Origin: Linum tenue
Taxonomy: Eukaryota; Streptophyta; Magnoliopsida; Malpighiales; Linaceae
NCBI GenBank assembly: GCA_946122785.1
Contig: CAMGYJ010000005.1
Span: 40,290,002-40,354,001 of the forward strand
Direction: 5' to 3'
Length of the DNA: 64,000 nt
The notes under the pieces were generated by a model. That model was not told where the DNA came from. It saw only the letters and a program-made list of their open reading frames with translations, and made no database searches. A program made the position numbers and the translations under genes. This document shows positions 52,420 to 64,000 of the stretch, one piece after another; positions within the stretch are counted from its first letter, which is position 1; every line of letters begins with the position of its first letter.

Positions 52420-54200
52420 TTTGTTTGTTTATTTAATTACCTAAACTGATTCTAGTCAACCGACGGACACAAAGACGGGAATTATCTAAAATAATTATCT
52501 TGGATGTGGATTTTATTGTTAATTAGGGAAAATAGTTGCCTTAATAAATTCATGGCAGTAAGTCAGTAAGGAATTCGGATTCCAATATGGTGAGAGAAAG
52601 ACGTGAGAGTTATAGTTATATAATACAAAAAATAAAAAATAATTTGTAGGAAATTAAAGAGAAAAATAATTAACTACAATAGGTAATTAATTATTAAAGT
52701 CGGCTTCTCTTAATTCCGTTGTAACAATCAAAGAGGAAAATAGTTAATAATAAACAATTTCCTTATTATGGGCATTTAAGAGAAAAAATTACGGACGACA
52801 ACTCGGATTAAGCCATTAAGTATAAAAATTGTAAAAACATTATTTGGGAAGTTAATAAGAGAATTGAATTTAGACATGGGTTATGGCCTATGGGGAGGTG
52901 AATCAAAAAATAATTAATAATCCATTATTTAATATTTAATAACTAATTGCCAGAAGTTATAAGATCAACAATTAATATATAATTAATTTAAATATGTATA
53001 TTTAAGTATAATTATAAATTATCATAAGTATTCTAAAAAGATATTCTTTGGTATTTTTTATATACTTACTAGAAGTACGTATATTTAATTATTAATTATC
53101 ATAAGTATTCTAAAAAATCATGGATACTTAATTTAAATTATGTAGAATGGTTATAAAATACTTATTAAATTTGTTTAAAAAAATTACATTAATTTCATAT
53201 TTAATTAGATCATTCCTAAGCTAAGTTTTATCAAACATTATCCAAGGAATCAGGGCTCGGAGAGGGCTCTTTGTGGCTTGTTGAAGGTCGAACAAAAATA
53301 TCTTTTCGCAATTACTAGAGACATGGACATGAAAAATGGTTGAAACCTTCACTGATCCCTTAAAATGTGGAGAGGATTGTGGTGGAATCAACCGTTTCTC
53401 GATTTAATGTCCCGATAAAAAAAGATGAATAGTATCAAAATTTCCTTCTTAGTTTTTGGAGGCTCCGTGGGTTGTAACGAGGTGTTTCTTGAGCCTACTA
53501 CGCGTATTTCGATGATGCGAACAAATGTTGTTAGTGGAGGTAGAGATGATTTTGCTTCTAAAACAATTTCATAGTAGGAATGGATGGATTGAGGTTGCAA
53601 TAAGGGTTTAGGGTTTGGGAGAGGTAGAAGATGTAGATTGGGAAAGAGATGATTTGCTTCTTTGTAGAAGTTAATGAATATACCTAATTTACTAATTATA
53701 TCATTATACTATTGATCAAATGCTAATCTCATTATACTATAATCCGGTCACACCATATATTAAAATAATATATCTATAATTTTATCACTGTCATGTGTTT
53801 TAATTAAGGAAAAAAATTTCGGTAGTTAATAAAGAAATGGAATTAGACTTGGGTCTTGAGAGGTCAGACGTTACCTTCCTTTTTTCCAAATGAATTCATT
53901 GTATACTAGTTATTAGCGATTAGGTTAATTAATAATGTAAACAGTCCACTAATTAATTGCTCAACCAATTCATTACCTTGTCTTGTGCAAGTAGATTAGT
54001 GATTAGGGAAATGTAATAGCTATTTTTTTATGGGGAATGTAATAGCTAATTAGGACATGGGTTAATTAGGGAAAAATAAATAAATTAATACAATGTCTCT
54101 TCCCTAATTGGCGCTCGTCAATAAGTATTTATCAAATTAATTGCCCTAGAATCCTATCTCATCTTTATCAAGATAATTCTCATAATTAATTATTTACAAA
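52420..54200. other. AT-rich interior without recognised genes
   Basis: Nothing recognisable: long AT-rich stretches (52600-53250, 53690-54210), no domain in any frame. Confidence 0.45.
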
Positions 54201-54217
54201 ATAAAAATAAAAAACAG

Positions 54218-54505
54218 GTACGAAGTCGGGTTTCGGCGGCCGTTGACCCGTACGAAGCCGGGTTTCGGAGGCCGGCGATCCGTCCGAAGAAGTGTTTCGG
54301 AGGCCATCAATCAGTACGAAGCCGGGCTTCGGAGGCCGGCCAATCGTAGGCAGGAGGGTTTCGGACGTTGGCTACTCGTACGAAGCCAGATTTTGGAGGC
54401 CCGCAACCCGTACGAAGTTAGGTTTCGGAGGCCAGGGACCCGTACGAAGCCGGGTTTCTTAGGCCGGCGACCCGTCCGAACTTGGGTTTCGGACGATGGC
54501 GACCC
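54218..54505. repeat. 32-bp minisatellite, nine units
   Basis: Units have the form GTACGAAGCCGGGTTTCGGA followed by GGCCGGCGACCC, each exactly 32 bp, with start points at 54218 + 32n. Units differ at several positions, so the array is not brand new. Because 32 is not a multiple of three, the open frame across it reads the unit in three phases. Confidence 0.92.
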
Positions 54506-54656
54506 GTCCGACAAGAGAGATCGGACCACGCGCGACGACGGGGAGGCGACGATGGCGCGAAGATGGTGACGACGGGAAGACGAGGAGGTCGACAGCTACG
54601 GGAAGGAGGGGCATGGGTCGGCGAGTTTCCAGATCTCGACGATTTTAATGGCGACG

Positions 54657-54975
54657 TGTTGACTGAAGAAGAAGTGAGAAGGATTAGCAGATGAAGAATC
54701 CGAGACTAAGAAGGATTTGCACCAGCTATGAAGGAAGAAGGAAACGATGTCGGATTGAAGAAAGAAAGAAAGAAAGAAGAAGGAAAACACGTTGTCGTTT
54801 TATTAATATTGTACTAGCCGTTAATTAACAGTAAGACTATTTTGTAATAGCCAATGTCTCTCTGACATGTGGCAAAACACTGTTATTGGTTTTAAACAGA
54901 GGTATATATACAACCTCCTGCAGCCCTTCTTCTCTAAGGGTACTGCATTTCTAAAACCCTCATACAAAATTCACA
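54657..54975 (+). repeat. 5' LTR of the copia element
   Basis: 319 bp, TG...CA ends, with a TATATATA box at about 54903-54910. Confidence 0.95.
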
Positions 54976-55011
54976 TGGTATCAGAGCGGCGAACGATCTA
55001 AGGCCGCGAAA

Positions 55012-58000
55012 ATGTCCGGCGCACAGACACCGCCGACGGGAACGCCAAGATCCGATGCTATAGCAACAGGGTCTGGTGCTCGATTTCAGTTTGGCTCATT
55101 TGATGCTCAATAGCAAGATCAACGAACCGAGGTAATCACTTTTGGAAACCCATTTTACCTGAACCCAAACGAAGCGCTCAATCAATCCATTGGATCTGAG
55201 CTATTTGATGGAACAAACTACACTATGTGGAGTGGGTCGGTGATTATGGGTCTTAAGATGAAACACAAACTGGGTTTTGTGGATGGAAGCATTCCGATGC
55301 CTCCAGCTACAGATGATCGTTATTTGCTATGGGATGCTTGTAATACAGCAGTATTGTCATGGATTCTGAACTCTTTACACAAAGATCTGCGAAGATCTGT
55401 CATGAATCATGTTAATGCTAAAGTTCTATGGGATGAATTGAAGAGAAGGTTTGGTAAACCAAATGCCATCAAAATCATCAACCTAGAAGATGAAATCCAG
55501 GCTTGCAAACATGGGAATTCTACTATAAATCAGTATTATACCCAGATGAAAGGCTATTGGGAGGAGTATATGCAATTTAGCCCAATTGTTCCATGTAACT
55601 GTGCACCTGGAAATCCTAATCCTTGTACAGCAGTGACATCATATACAGAAAGGCAAGAGACATACTACTTAATCCGGTTTCTTAGAGGATTGAATCCAGA
55701 TTATGAAGTGGTCAAGACTCAGATCTTGATGCAAAAACCACTCCCAAGTGTATCTGAAGCTGTGGATGACCTGTTGCAGCATGAAGAGAAGTTGAAAGGA
55801 GAAGCAAGGGTAGCAGTAAGAAATCTCAAAGTGTGGCTTTGGCTGTCAATTCGGATTAGAATATAGGGCAGAAGCAGCAAGGAAAGAAGTATTGTGAGTT
55901 CTGTAAAAGAACTGGTCACAACATAGATGAATGCTGGACCAAGAAGAGGAAAGACAAGGAACAAAGGAATGGTAAAAATGCAGGTAACACACAAGGTCGT
56001 GGACCAAGTAGATTTGCTGGTTCTGTGTCACAAGGAAGTTCAGGTGAGTCACAAGGAGAAGGAAGTGTGACTGGAGACACATCAAATGGGAGCCCTGTGA
56101 GTACTGCTAAGTCAGTGGTAGGTTTTACACCTGAGGAGATGAATAGGCTGAGGTTCATGATGCAGTCTAGTGCTAACATAGCCAACTCGCCTCCACCATC
56201 ACTTTCTATTCACCACAATGCTTATTCAGTTTCACAATATCTCCCACCTTTTCCCAATTACTCAGGTAATTATGTGCTCTCCACTCATAACAACCTTACC
56301 AATGTCCTTCTAGTTCCCAGTTTTTCTTTCAATCTGGTTTTAGTTAGTAAACTCACCAGAGATTCTCCTCTAGCCTTACACTTTCATTCTGATTCATGTT
56401 ATATCCAGGACCTTCTAAGCAAGAGGAAGATTGGTTTAGCCAAAGAGTCTAGAGGTCTGTACCAGCTTTCTTTCCAACCAACTCAAGACCAAATGCACAC
56501 ATCTTCACTTCCTCAAGCAGCCACCACCTTCAACTTCAATGCTCACCAGTTTGACCTTTGTATTGGAGACTAGGCTACTCTAGTAGTGATAGGATTTCTT
56601 TGTTACAGCAAATTGATTCCACTGTAACTAGTTCTAAGATTTCCCATTGTGATGTTTGCCATTTTTCTAAACACAAACGCCTTCCATTCCCTGTTAGCAC
56701 TAGCACTGCAAGTGATCTGTTCCAACTTATACATGTTGACATTTGGGGCCCTTTGTCTGTTATCTCCTATGATGGTTATGCTTACTTTCTTACTGTTGTG
56801 GATGATTACTCTAGAGCAGTTTGGGTGTTTTTATTGAAACACAAAGGTGAAACCAGAGAGTTACTTAAAGGGTTTTGTCAACTGGTTAAAAACCAATTTG
56901 GAAAGACAGTCAAGGTAGTGAGAAGTGATTAGGGCAGAGAGTTCAATATGTTGAGTTTTACATGGAAAATGGCATTGAGCATCAAATGTCTTGTGTGGAA
57001 ACCCCACCACAGAATGCTAGGATGGAGAGGAAGCATCAACATATATTAAATGTTGCTCGCTCATTAAGATTTCAATCTGGAATCCCACTGAAATTCTGGA
57101 GTGATTGTGTGCTTCACTCAGTCTATATCATTAACAGACTACCTACTCCAGTGTTGCAAAATCGATCCCCTTATGAAATCTTATACAGTAAACCTCCTTT
57201 CCTTGGACATTTGAAAGTTTTTGGTAGTCTTTGCTATGCCAGTACACTGAGTCATGCTAGGACCAAGTTTAATGCAAGAGCTCGACAGTGTATATTCTTA
57301 GGCATACCACTTGGCATTAAGGGCTATAAGCTCTTGGATCTTCAGGATCATAGAGTCTTTGTCTCTAGGGATGTAGTGTTTCATGAAACTATACTTCCCT
57401 TTAGACATGACTCCCCAGAACCACCTACAGAATCACCAATGGTCTTCCCATCTCCTATACCTGTTTCCCCTTCTCCACCAATACCAGTACCTTCTTCCTC
57501 ACCAGACATACATCCTACTTCTCCTACACCCTCTGATGATGGGGGGGGCAGCCCTCTGAAATAGTTGACCTTCCTTCTCCAGTTGAAAACATCACAGAGT
57601 CTCCAGTACAGGGTGATTTCTCTGCTTCTTATGGTGAACATGATCCTGAATTGGAACCTCAAGCAGATTATGAGGAACCAATTGGCAGGCCACCTAGACA
57701 GCATCATCTTCCAGCTAAGTATAATGATTGTGAACTTGATCCCAGGTTAAATTTTGGTGGATTTGGTTCTGTGGCAAGTGTAAGCAGATATCCAATTTGT
57801 TTAAATGTTGATCAACTTAACAAAGTTGACAGGAAGTATGCATTGAGTGTTTTGACACAGATGGAACCAAGATCTTATGCAGAAGCTGTGAAGTTTATTG
57901 AGTGGAAAAGAGCAGTGGAAGCTGAAATAGGAGCTTTGTATGAAAATCAAACATGGGAGATAGTGTTATTACCTGCAGGAAAGAGGATGATAGGCTATAA

Positions 58001-59413
58001 ATGGGTTTTCAAGATAAAATTGAAATTTGATGGAACTGTGGAAAGGTATAAAGCCAGATTGGTGGCTAAGGTCTACACACAGGTGTATAAAATAGACTTT
58101 TTGGATACATATTCTCCTGTTGCTAAAATAAACACAGTAAAAGCTTTGTTAGCAATAGCAGTAGTTAAGAACTGGACCTTGGATCAAATGGATGTTTCTA
58201 ATGCTTTCTTACAAGGAGACCTAGAAGAAGAAGTTTATATGAAGGTTCCTGAAGGCATTGAAATACTAGCTGCTTTGCAGGGAAAAGAAGGACAGATTGC
58301 TTGCAGGTTGAAGAAATCCTTGTATGGGTTGAAGCAAGCTTCTAGGCAATGGTTTGCCAAGCTTACTGGATTCCTTTTGAAGAGTGGATTTTCACAATCA
58401 AACTCAGATCATTCTATGTTCACTAAATGGATCAGAGGAAGGATTGTGATAGTGTTGGTATATGTAAATGATATTATTGTGGGTGGTGATGCACCAACTG
58501 ATATTGAACAGGTGAAGAAGTCGTTGAGCAGAGAGTTTAAAATGAAGCTGTTGGGACCTCTAAAGTATTTTCTTGGACTTGAAGTAACAAGAAATGCAGA
58601 GGGACTTTCAGTCTGTCAAAGAAAGTACTGTATGGATTTGTTACAGGACACTGGATATGTTGATGCAAAGGGTTGTTTGTCACCTGCAGATCCAAAGATC
58701 AAGCTGACACCAACTCAGGGAACTAGACTTGAAGATCCAGAATCATACAGGAGACTGGTCAGAAGGTTGCACTACATTACCATCACCAGACCAGATTTGA
58801 CATACTCAGTTCAACAACTTTGTCAATTCCAGAAGGACCCTCATAGTGATCATCTACAAGCAGCATATAGAGTGCTCAGATACTTGAAAAGCTCACCTGG
58901 ACAAGTAATCTACTTCAGCAGCAAAGCAGATCTGAAACTTGTGGGTTTCTGTGACTCAGATTCGGCTAGTCGCCCTGAAACAAGAAGATCAACTACTGGG
59001 TACTGTACATTTCTTGGAAGCTCACTCCTAACTTGGAAAACAAAGAAGCAGAACACTGTTTCGAGGTCATCATCAGAGGCTGAGTATAGAGCATTAGCTC
59101 TATTGTCTTGTGAGGTGCAATGGTTAAGATGTTTGCTGGCAGAAATGAGTGTGCAGGTACCCTACCAATCTCGATTTATTATGATAATCGTTCAGCAATT
59201 CATATTGCAGAGAACCCTGTGTTCCATCAAAGAACGAAACACATAGAGATAGACATCCATGTTACAAGAAAAAGGATTAAGTTGGGATTAATCAAGTTGC
59301 AGCATGTTAGTACTGTGAATCAGCTTGCAGATTTATTCACGAAGGCAGTGCACAGAGTGAGGCTGAAAGAACTACTGGACAAGTTGGGAATCAGGATGAT
59401 GTCCACAACTTGA
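55012..59413 (+). pseudogene. Copia gag-pol, broken by stops and frameshifts
   Basis: Order: gag (55012-55866; FDGTNYTMWSGSVIMGLKMK) with a TAG at codon 34 (55111); zinc knuckle CEFCKRTGHNIDEC in a shifted frame after 55870; GAG-pre-integrase; integrase with HVDIWGP, VVDDYSRAVW and ARMERKH, and a TAG at 56930; reverse transcriptase from 57651 (YKWVFKIKL, LDQMDVSNAFLQGDLEEEVY); RNase H (RRSTTGYC, SRSSSEAEYRALA, then [11 protein letters not shown] after a shift near 59140). The reverse transcriptase motif reads YVND at 58461-58472, where the catalytic YVDD is expected. The element cannot be autonomous. Nothing here is rebuilt. Confidence 0.92.
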
Positions 59414-59420
59414 AGGGGGA

Positions 59421-59739
59421 TGTTGACTGAAGAAGAAGTGAGAAGGAGTAGCAGATGAAGAATCCGAGACTAAGAAGGATTTGCAGCAGCTATGAAGGAA
59501 GAAGGAAACGATGTCGGATTGAAGAAAGAAAGAAAGAAAGAAGAAGGAAAACACGTTGTCGTTTTATTAATATTGTACTAGCCGTTAATTAACAGTAAGA
59601 CTATTTTGTAATAGCCAATGTCTCTCTGACATGTGGCAAAACACTGTTATTGGTTTTAAACAGAGGTATATATACAACCTTCTGCAACCCTTCTTCTCTA
59701 AGGGTACTGCATTTCTAAAACCCTCATACGAAATTCACA
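59421..59739 (+). repeat. 3' LTR of the copia element
   Basis: 319 bp, partner of 54657-54975, preceded by the polypurine tract. Confidence 0.95.
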
Positions 59740-60322
59740 CGGCGGTTCCAGAGGATGAAGTGCGAGGGGTGGAGCGACAACAAGTTTCTAGATCCGAAGG
59801 TGGTTCCAGTTACCGGCGGCGGTTCAGATGGCAAAGCCCGACGAGTTTCAGCTCTGGTATTGGCGATGACGAATCCTCCTCCCTCTTGGTGCGGCACTTC
59901 CGGGCCTAGTGACGGCGATTTTTTCTCTAGACGCCGACGACAGTTTGTTCTCCGGCAAGCGGGGTGGCAGTAGAGAGAGGAAGTTAGGAATTAGGATGAA
60001 AGGGTAAAATGAACATTTTACTAAAATCATGGGCGGCAAATAGTAATTCTCAGGGCAGCAAATAGCGATTCAGTAAATAAACAATCAATAGCTTTCCGAC
60101 CTCCAAATTAAATCTGAACTAACGCAGAGTTAAATTAAAGACAGTAAACTCGTATCGAGGACTCGAGGTCATATCGGATAAATTAATCGTATGTGATTTA
60201 TCTCTAATAAATGTTAACGAACGGGCAATAAAAGCAAGACTCATTAGGTTGGCAGTAATTTAAAGTTTGATTGAACAATATTAGTTATTTTTACAAGATT
60301 ATCTCAATACAATTTAAGTTTG

Positions 60323-61447
60323 GCAAAATACATCTATATAGCTAAAACTTTCGCGTTTGTGTCAATAATAGTCCATTTATAAGAAATACACAATATAGCT
60401 AGAATTCCGAATTTTGTATGACAAATATAGTCATTTCCGTTACAAACTTTAACTGAGTCATATTAAAAAGTTAAATTTTTAACAAATCATTTTATATCTT
60501 TTTTTAATTTTTATTATCATCTTCTTTCCCTGACTTCATCTTCTCTGATTGAATCTCTTCCCCTTCTCCTCCGCCACCGGTGACAACCCTCCCCCATCTC
60601 ACCACAAATTTGAACCCAACCACAACTCTCCCTTCCCCTGCTTCTTTCTCCCAACAAACCCTCTCTCCCATTCCTCTTCGTCTCCCTCTTCACTCTGCTC
60701 CAACCTCTCTCTCTATCTCCCCCTTCCATGCACCCAACTTCATCAACAATCAGCTTCAAGCTCCGACCAGTCAAACCAGAAAAGGAAGCCTCCTAAAAAT
60801 GCTCATCAATCCACAAAATCACCACAACCAATTGAGGCTTCGGCTTCTGTCTCCAGTGCTTCGAGTTCATGATATATTGAAATCAACTTTCGATGGAGTA
60901 AGATGGAACATCACCTCGCCAAAACACCAATTCAGGACCTGGAATCCAACCCTAGGATCTTGCCAATTGAATCGATTCCACTCAAGAGTCCTCTCACGGT
61001 CCATTGTCCCTAGCAGTAGATATGCTTTTGTCAGTGCCGCCTCTTGCATGCCCTCGCTCATATCAACTTCTGTCGGCCATCGCTCTGATTCCCCGTCAGC
61101 CCCAACGGGGAAGCTCCTCGTGCTTCTCCTCAAATTGGGGCTTCCTGTGGGGAAGCTGCTGCAAAGCATGGGGAGGGGGATGGTGAGGATAGCGATGGAG
61201 TGGGAGATAAGGATGAATGACAACTAAACTCATGGACGAGCATATTTGGCCCATGTTCTACAACGACAAGAAATTCTTATTCGGGGTGAAGAGGGAGCCC
61301 ACCGATGAGGACTTTCACGTGATGCAAGCCCTGCACAAATTTGAGAGGGAAGGCGAAGAATCATGCCAATTGACTGCGAATTGACGAAGTGGGGTCATCA
61401 ATTGTGGTGGAGGGGAAGTGAAAATGGAGAAGAGCAGCGGAATTCAT
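60323..61447. mobile_element. Fragment related to the 27316 MULE-like family, with unidentified coding text
   Basis: GGCAAAATACATCTATATAG, CGTTTGTGTCAATAATAG matches the TIR at 27316. The interior is exon-like: an acidic plus-strand stretch near 61170-61215, then after a shift WPMFYNDKKFLFGVKREPTD, EDFHVMQALHKFEREGEESC from 61250 to a stop at 61384. I do not recognise the parent gene. The opposite TIR is missing; the Ty3-like LTR that starts near 61448 probably cut the element. Confidence 0.6.
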
Positions 61448-62884
61448 TGATGACTACATAATTACACATGTTTTACCCCTAATTTTTTGATTGGTTTGCT
61501 TGGTGTTTATCATACTTTAATCTATTTTACGCTAGATTGTGTTCTTTTGTCACATTTCAAGTCCTAGCACGTAAAGTGAAGTATAGGTGCAAGTTTCAAG
61601 TCAATCAGAAATCAATTAGTGACTTGGGGGAAGAAACTAGGGCATGATTTGAGGAGGAATGGACTTTTGACTCATTTTGTGGAAAAATAATCATGTAAGC
61701 TTGTCATGAACAGAAAGAGAACGAGACTTGCATCTGGGATCAAACGACACCTAATTCGGAGTTCGGACAAGGGAGAAACAAATAAAATAACCAAAGATAG
61801 GGGAATCGAAAGTGTGAAATCCCAGGTCACGAGGTTCCTATTTCCCAATAGGAGATCTGAAAAACTCGACCGGGGAATCCCCTTTTACACAGTAAAGTGA
61901 CCCGAGCATTTTGATGATCCCCGATCACTAAATCCAATTCCTCGATCGGGGAATAGGACCGGAGAACTTCTAGCAACGGGTATAAAAGCCCGTTTTGTGC
62001 GTTTTTTTGAAGAAATAGCTGGGTTTTGGATCCCAAACACCCAAGGGACGAATCAATGAAAGAGTGGGAGATTTGAGGGCAAACGTGGAGGGTGATTGGA
62101 GGATTTCTTTGCCTAGGAGGCTCGGGGAACAGGCCCAGACATGCAGATTTAAGATATGGAAAGTTATATTGTATTCTGTCTCTTCCCTATGGAGTAACTT
62201 CCCTTTAATTAGTTTTTGAGGAACCCTAGCTATGTTTGTTTGATTGGATGATTGTATGAGTACCCCTACTTGATAATCTTGAGTTCATATTCAATCTATG
62301 CATGTTTCCATGATTCAGTAATGCTTTAGTAAAGATTATTGATTTTGTTTTGATCCTATGAGAGCGAATACCTGACTAGGTCAATATAGCACCATAGATT
62401 GATAGTATTGGATCGATTGCTTTAGTCGAAGGTTGATTATATGCTTTGTATTGATTGAGAACCTCATTCGATAGATGGAATCTAGTTCAGAACGCCTTGA
62501 TCTATTATTCTAGAGAAGGATACGTCCCTCTAGGCAATCGACTCAAAAGGCCTTGAGTTCTTTAGCCGAGATTCAAGGTCTAGTCAAGGATTCTCCACAT
62601 TGTGAATGAAAGTGAACAAGTTAGAGATCATAAATAATTGATCTGACTAGTGGTATGGGGAATCATACTAAGTGAGATTCCAACCTGTAATTATATTGAC
62701 TTTAACTGTAGTTTGCTAGAGTAGTATAGCTCTTCTATCTTAATCTCGTTTGCTAGATAATGAACTGAAGCTGAGTAATAGCAACTCTAGAGACATGTGG
62801 ATTTGATATTTATTACTTGTGCCTCTATAATGCAGTCCCTTTCATTGGTTAAACTTGTCCATTGTTAGGAGTTGTGTTTTAGCA
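61448..62884 (+). repeat. Probable 5' LTR of a Ty3-like element
   Basis: It starts TGATGACTACATAATTACAC and ends near TTTTAGCA (about 1.44 kb). There is no coding capacity, and the length and start suit plant Tat/Athila-type elements. Boundaries are inferred from the TG/CA ends and the primer site just after; the partner LTR is outside the window. Confidence 0.6.
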
Positions 62885-62895
62885 AGTCAAGTTTT

Positions 62896-62913
62896 TTGCA
62901 TCGTTGTCGGGGA
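62896..62913 (+). other. Primer-binding site, aspartate tRNA type, degenerate
   Basis: TTGCATCGTTGTCGGGGA matches the complement of the tRNA-Asp 3' end (TGGCGCCGTTGCCGGGGA) at 14 of 18 positions. Three of the four differences are C-to-T or G-to-A, as expected from decay of methylated DNA. Confidence 0.7.
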
Positions 62914-63017
62914 CTTTCTAGATTATTAGGAAAGACAGAAGTTTGTTAATTTAGCTTTTCTTTTCTTTTCTACCCTTGCTTTTCACTTGGGTGTTTTTGT
63001 TGGTGCATATCTGAATC

Positions 63018-63218
63018 ATGGATCCTCATGGTTTCTCCAACCATTGGGGGTATCCACCACCACCCGAGTTGTATTACCATGAGACTTCTTGGACCAATAA
63101 AGAAGGAGAAGACTATGGATTTGGGTTTCAGTACCAAACCCGCTACTACGGAGAACAACCAAATCCCTGGACACCTCAAGAAGTATCTCAATTCAAGAAG
63201 AATTCCTCCCACAACTAA
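63018..63218 (+). pseudogene. Start of a Ty3-like gag, truncated
   Basis: MDPHGFSNHWGYPPPPELYY opens 66 codons with a Tyr/Pro-rich start, ending in a stop at 63216. Further broken charged stretches (EEEE-coding GAAGAAGAAGAAGAA at 63511) run to the window end. The position downstream of LTR and primer site supports gag. It is non-autonomous or decayed. Confidence 0.5.
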
Positions 63219-64000
63219 AGGGGCAATTTGAGTTGGAGTTAGCCATGACAGCCTTCACGGGCCATTCTGCGGAGCCATGCTACACTTCATGACCAGATCC
63301 AAACAGTCAATTGAAGCTTCTCATGTAGCATATTGCTCGGAACGCCGAGAGATCCTTCTCCAAGATGGACCTCCTAATCCAACCCATTGCTCCTCCTGAC
63401 CCTTTCTTTCTATGTTAAATAGAGGATATTGTTCAACGCTCAACGAATCAAACAAAACGGGTTGAGCAAGTTTGTGCATAGCTTGCTCAAGATTACCTTT
63501 TTTCCTACCATAGAAGAAGAAGAAGAATAAGAGGAGGAGGATGAAGGAGGCTACAAGGACATTGTGGAGCAGACATAAGTTGTCACAGAGAGCTCACGTT
63601 ATGATCATGATCAGGAATGCCCTATTGTAGCAGACCATATCTTTCCATATCCCACACCGACCATTGAAGAGGCGAGCATGAGTGAGAAGACGCAAGTTGA
63701 TCTTATTAAGAGCCTTGCATGACGACTTGCTCTCCAATCCATGCTAGAAGAAGAAGAATGAGGAAGGTTAAGGGAAGAAGTTGCGGAGGATGACTGAAGA
63801 AAAGCATAAGGAGTTCTTGATCTTTTCCCAGGGGAGAGACTACATTATGAAGAAGGAAGGGTGTTGATGAATAATTGGCATCCATGATGAGGACGAAGTT
63901 GAGGTGGAAGATCCTTGCACTGGCCATGATTTACATGTAATATCTCCACCAAAATTCGAAGATCTGCTTGGCAAGGACCCATTTGCAGTGTCTCTTTGTC
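63219..64000 (+). other. Broken interior of the Ty3-like element, runs off the edge
   Basis: Short acidic reading frames, several stops, no protease or reverse transcriptase text. The element continues past the window. Confidence 0.45.

Larger units (their letters stand above)
54657..59739 (+). mobile_element. Ty1/copia retrotransposon with 319-bp LTRs
   Basis: The 5' LTR 54657-54975 and 3' LTR 59421-59739 both start TGTTGACTGAAG and end AAATTCACA, and differ at about five positions (around 98 percent identical), so the insertion is recent. The primer-binding site TGGTATCAGAGC (54976-54987) is the initiator-methionine tRNA type, and the polypurine tract GAAGGGGGA abuts the 3' LTR. Flanks CGACG / CGGCG match in four of five. 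The order gag, integrase, reverse transcriptase, RNase H is that of copia. Confidence 0.96.
51888..60066. mobile_element. Possible large TIR element enclosing the copia insertion
   Basis: GTTATTTGCCGCACGTGTCATTACTATTTGCCGCCCGT (51888 on, quoted here only as landmarks TTATTTGCCGC and ACTATTTGCCGCCC) is mirrored at 60066 by GCTATTTGCTGCCC and ACTATTTGCCGCCCAT. The ends fit a TIR of about 45 bp. Without the copia element the whole would be about 3.1 kb. It contains GC-rich CCGGTC/GGTCGGA blocks at 52020-52400 and the 32-bp minisatellite. No transposase and no exact target duplication were seen. Confidence 0.5.

Noticed and set aside
54218..54505. A CRISPR array
   Set aside because: The 32-bp units abut with no spacers, in a plant nuclear sequence; it is a minisatellite.

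Overview
This is a eudicot nuclear genome window. It has spliced genes, tRNA-derived SINE and LINE elements, a Ty1/copia and a Ty3-like retroelement, MULE and hAT DNA transposons, and a TIR-NBS-LRR (TNL) immune receptor. The TNL has an N-terminal membrane anchor of the kind known from flax L6 and from Myrtaceae L6-like proteins. That, plus the expanded family-37 fucosyltransferases, hints at Malpighiales or Myrtales, but I cannot name the species.

Five or six ordinary genes are visible: four xyloglucan-type fucosyltransferase (GT37) genes at 10327-12050 (+), 29991-31886 (-), 36546-38219 (-) and 43864-45701 (-); one four-exon TNL at 13432-17903 (-); and one UBA-domain protein at 41832-43409 (+). 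The second and third GT37 genes lie in a tandem segmental duplication (about 27240-32345 and 36277-38830). The copy without insertions serves as an empty-site reference for two transposons in the other copy. The GT37 genes are type II Golgi proteins, and their stem regions are unstable: a five-fold 21-residue repeat in one, a stop at codon 4 in the same gene, and an apparent intron made from stem coding sequence in another.

The rest is mostly nested mobile DNA. From left to right: a frameshifted hAT transposase (1-2031); diverged tandem repeats (2866-4862), ending in an array of TTACGTAA palindromes; a 3'-truncated LINE (about 4870-7690); a hAT element holding a second hAT MITE, both with perfect 8-bp target duplications (7939-9691 and 8550-9234); a 5.6-kb MULE (19850-25456) with a decayed transposase, a captured plant-mobile-domain gene and a nested hAT; a MULE-like element (27316-28712) and an element carrying an ACC synthase fragment (28855-29866); a foldback element split by a complete SINE (32955-33513); a second copy of the hAT MITE (38886-39576); a LINE RNase H tail (46791-47455); two Pack-MULEs carrying a bHLH fragment (48040-49317) and a 3-ketoacyl-CoA synthase fragment (49599-51036); a possible 8.2-kb TIR element (51888-60066) containing a 32-bp minisatellite and a copia element with 319-bp LTRs (54657-59739); and the start of a Ty3-like element running off the right edge (from about 61448).

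The strongest theme is repeated capture of host gene fragments (ACS, bHLH, KCS, PMD) by TIR transposons, next to a rapidly changing fucosyltransferase cluster. All homology calls come from recognition of motifs by eye; no database search was run.
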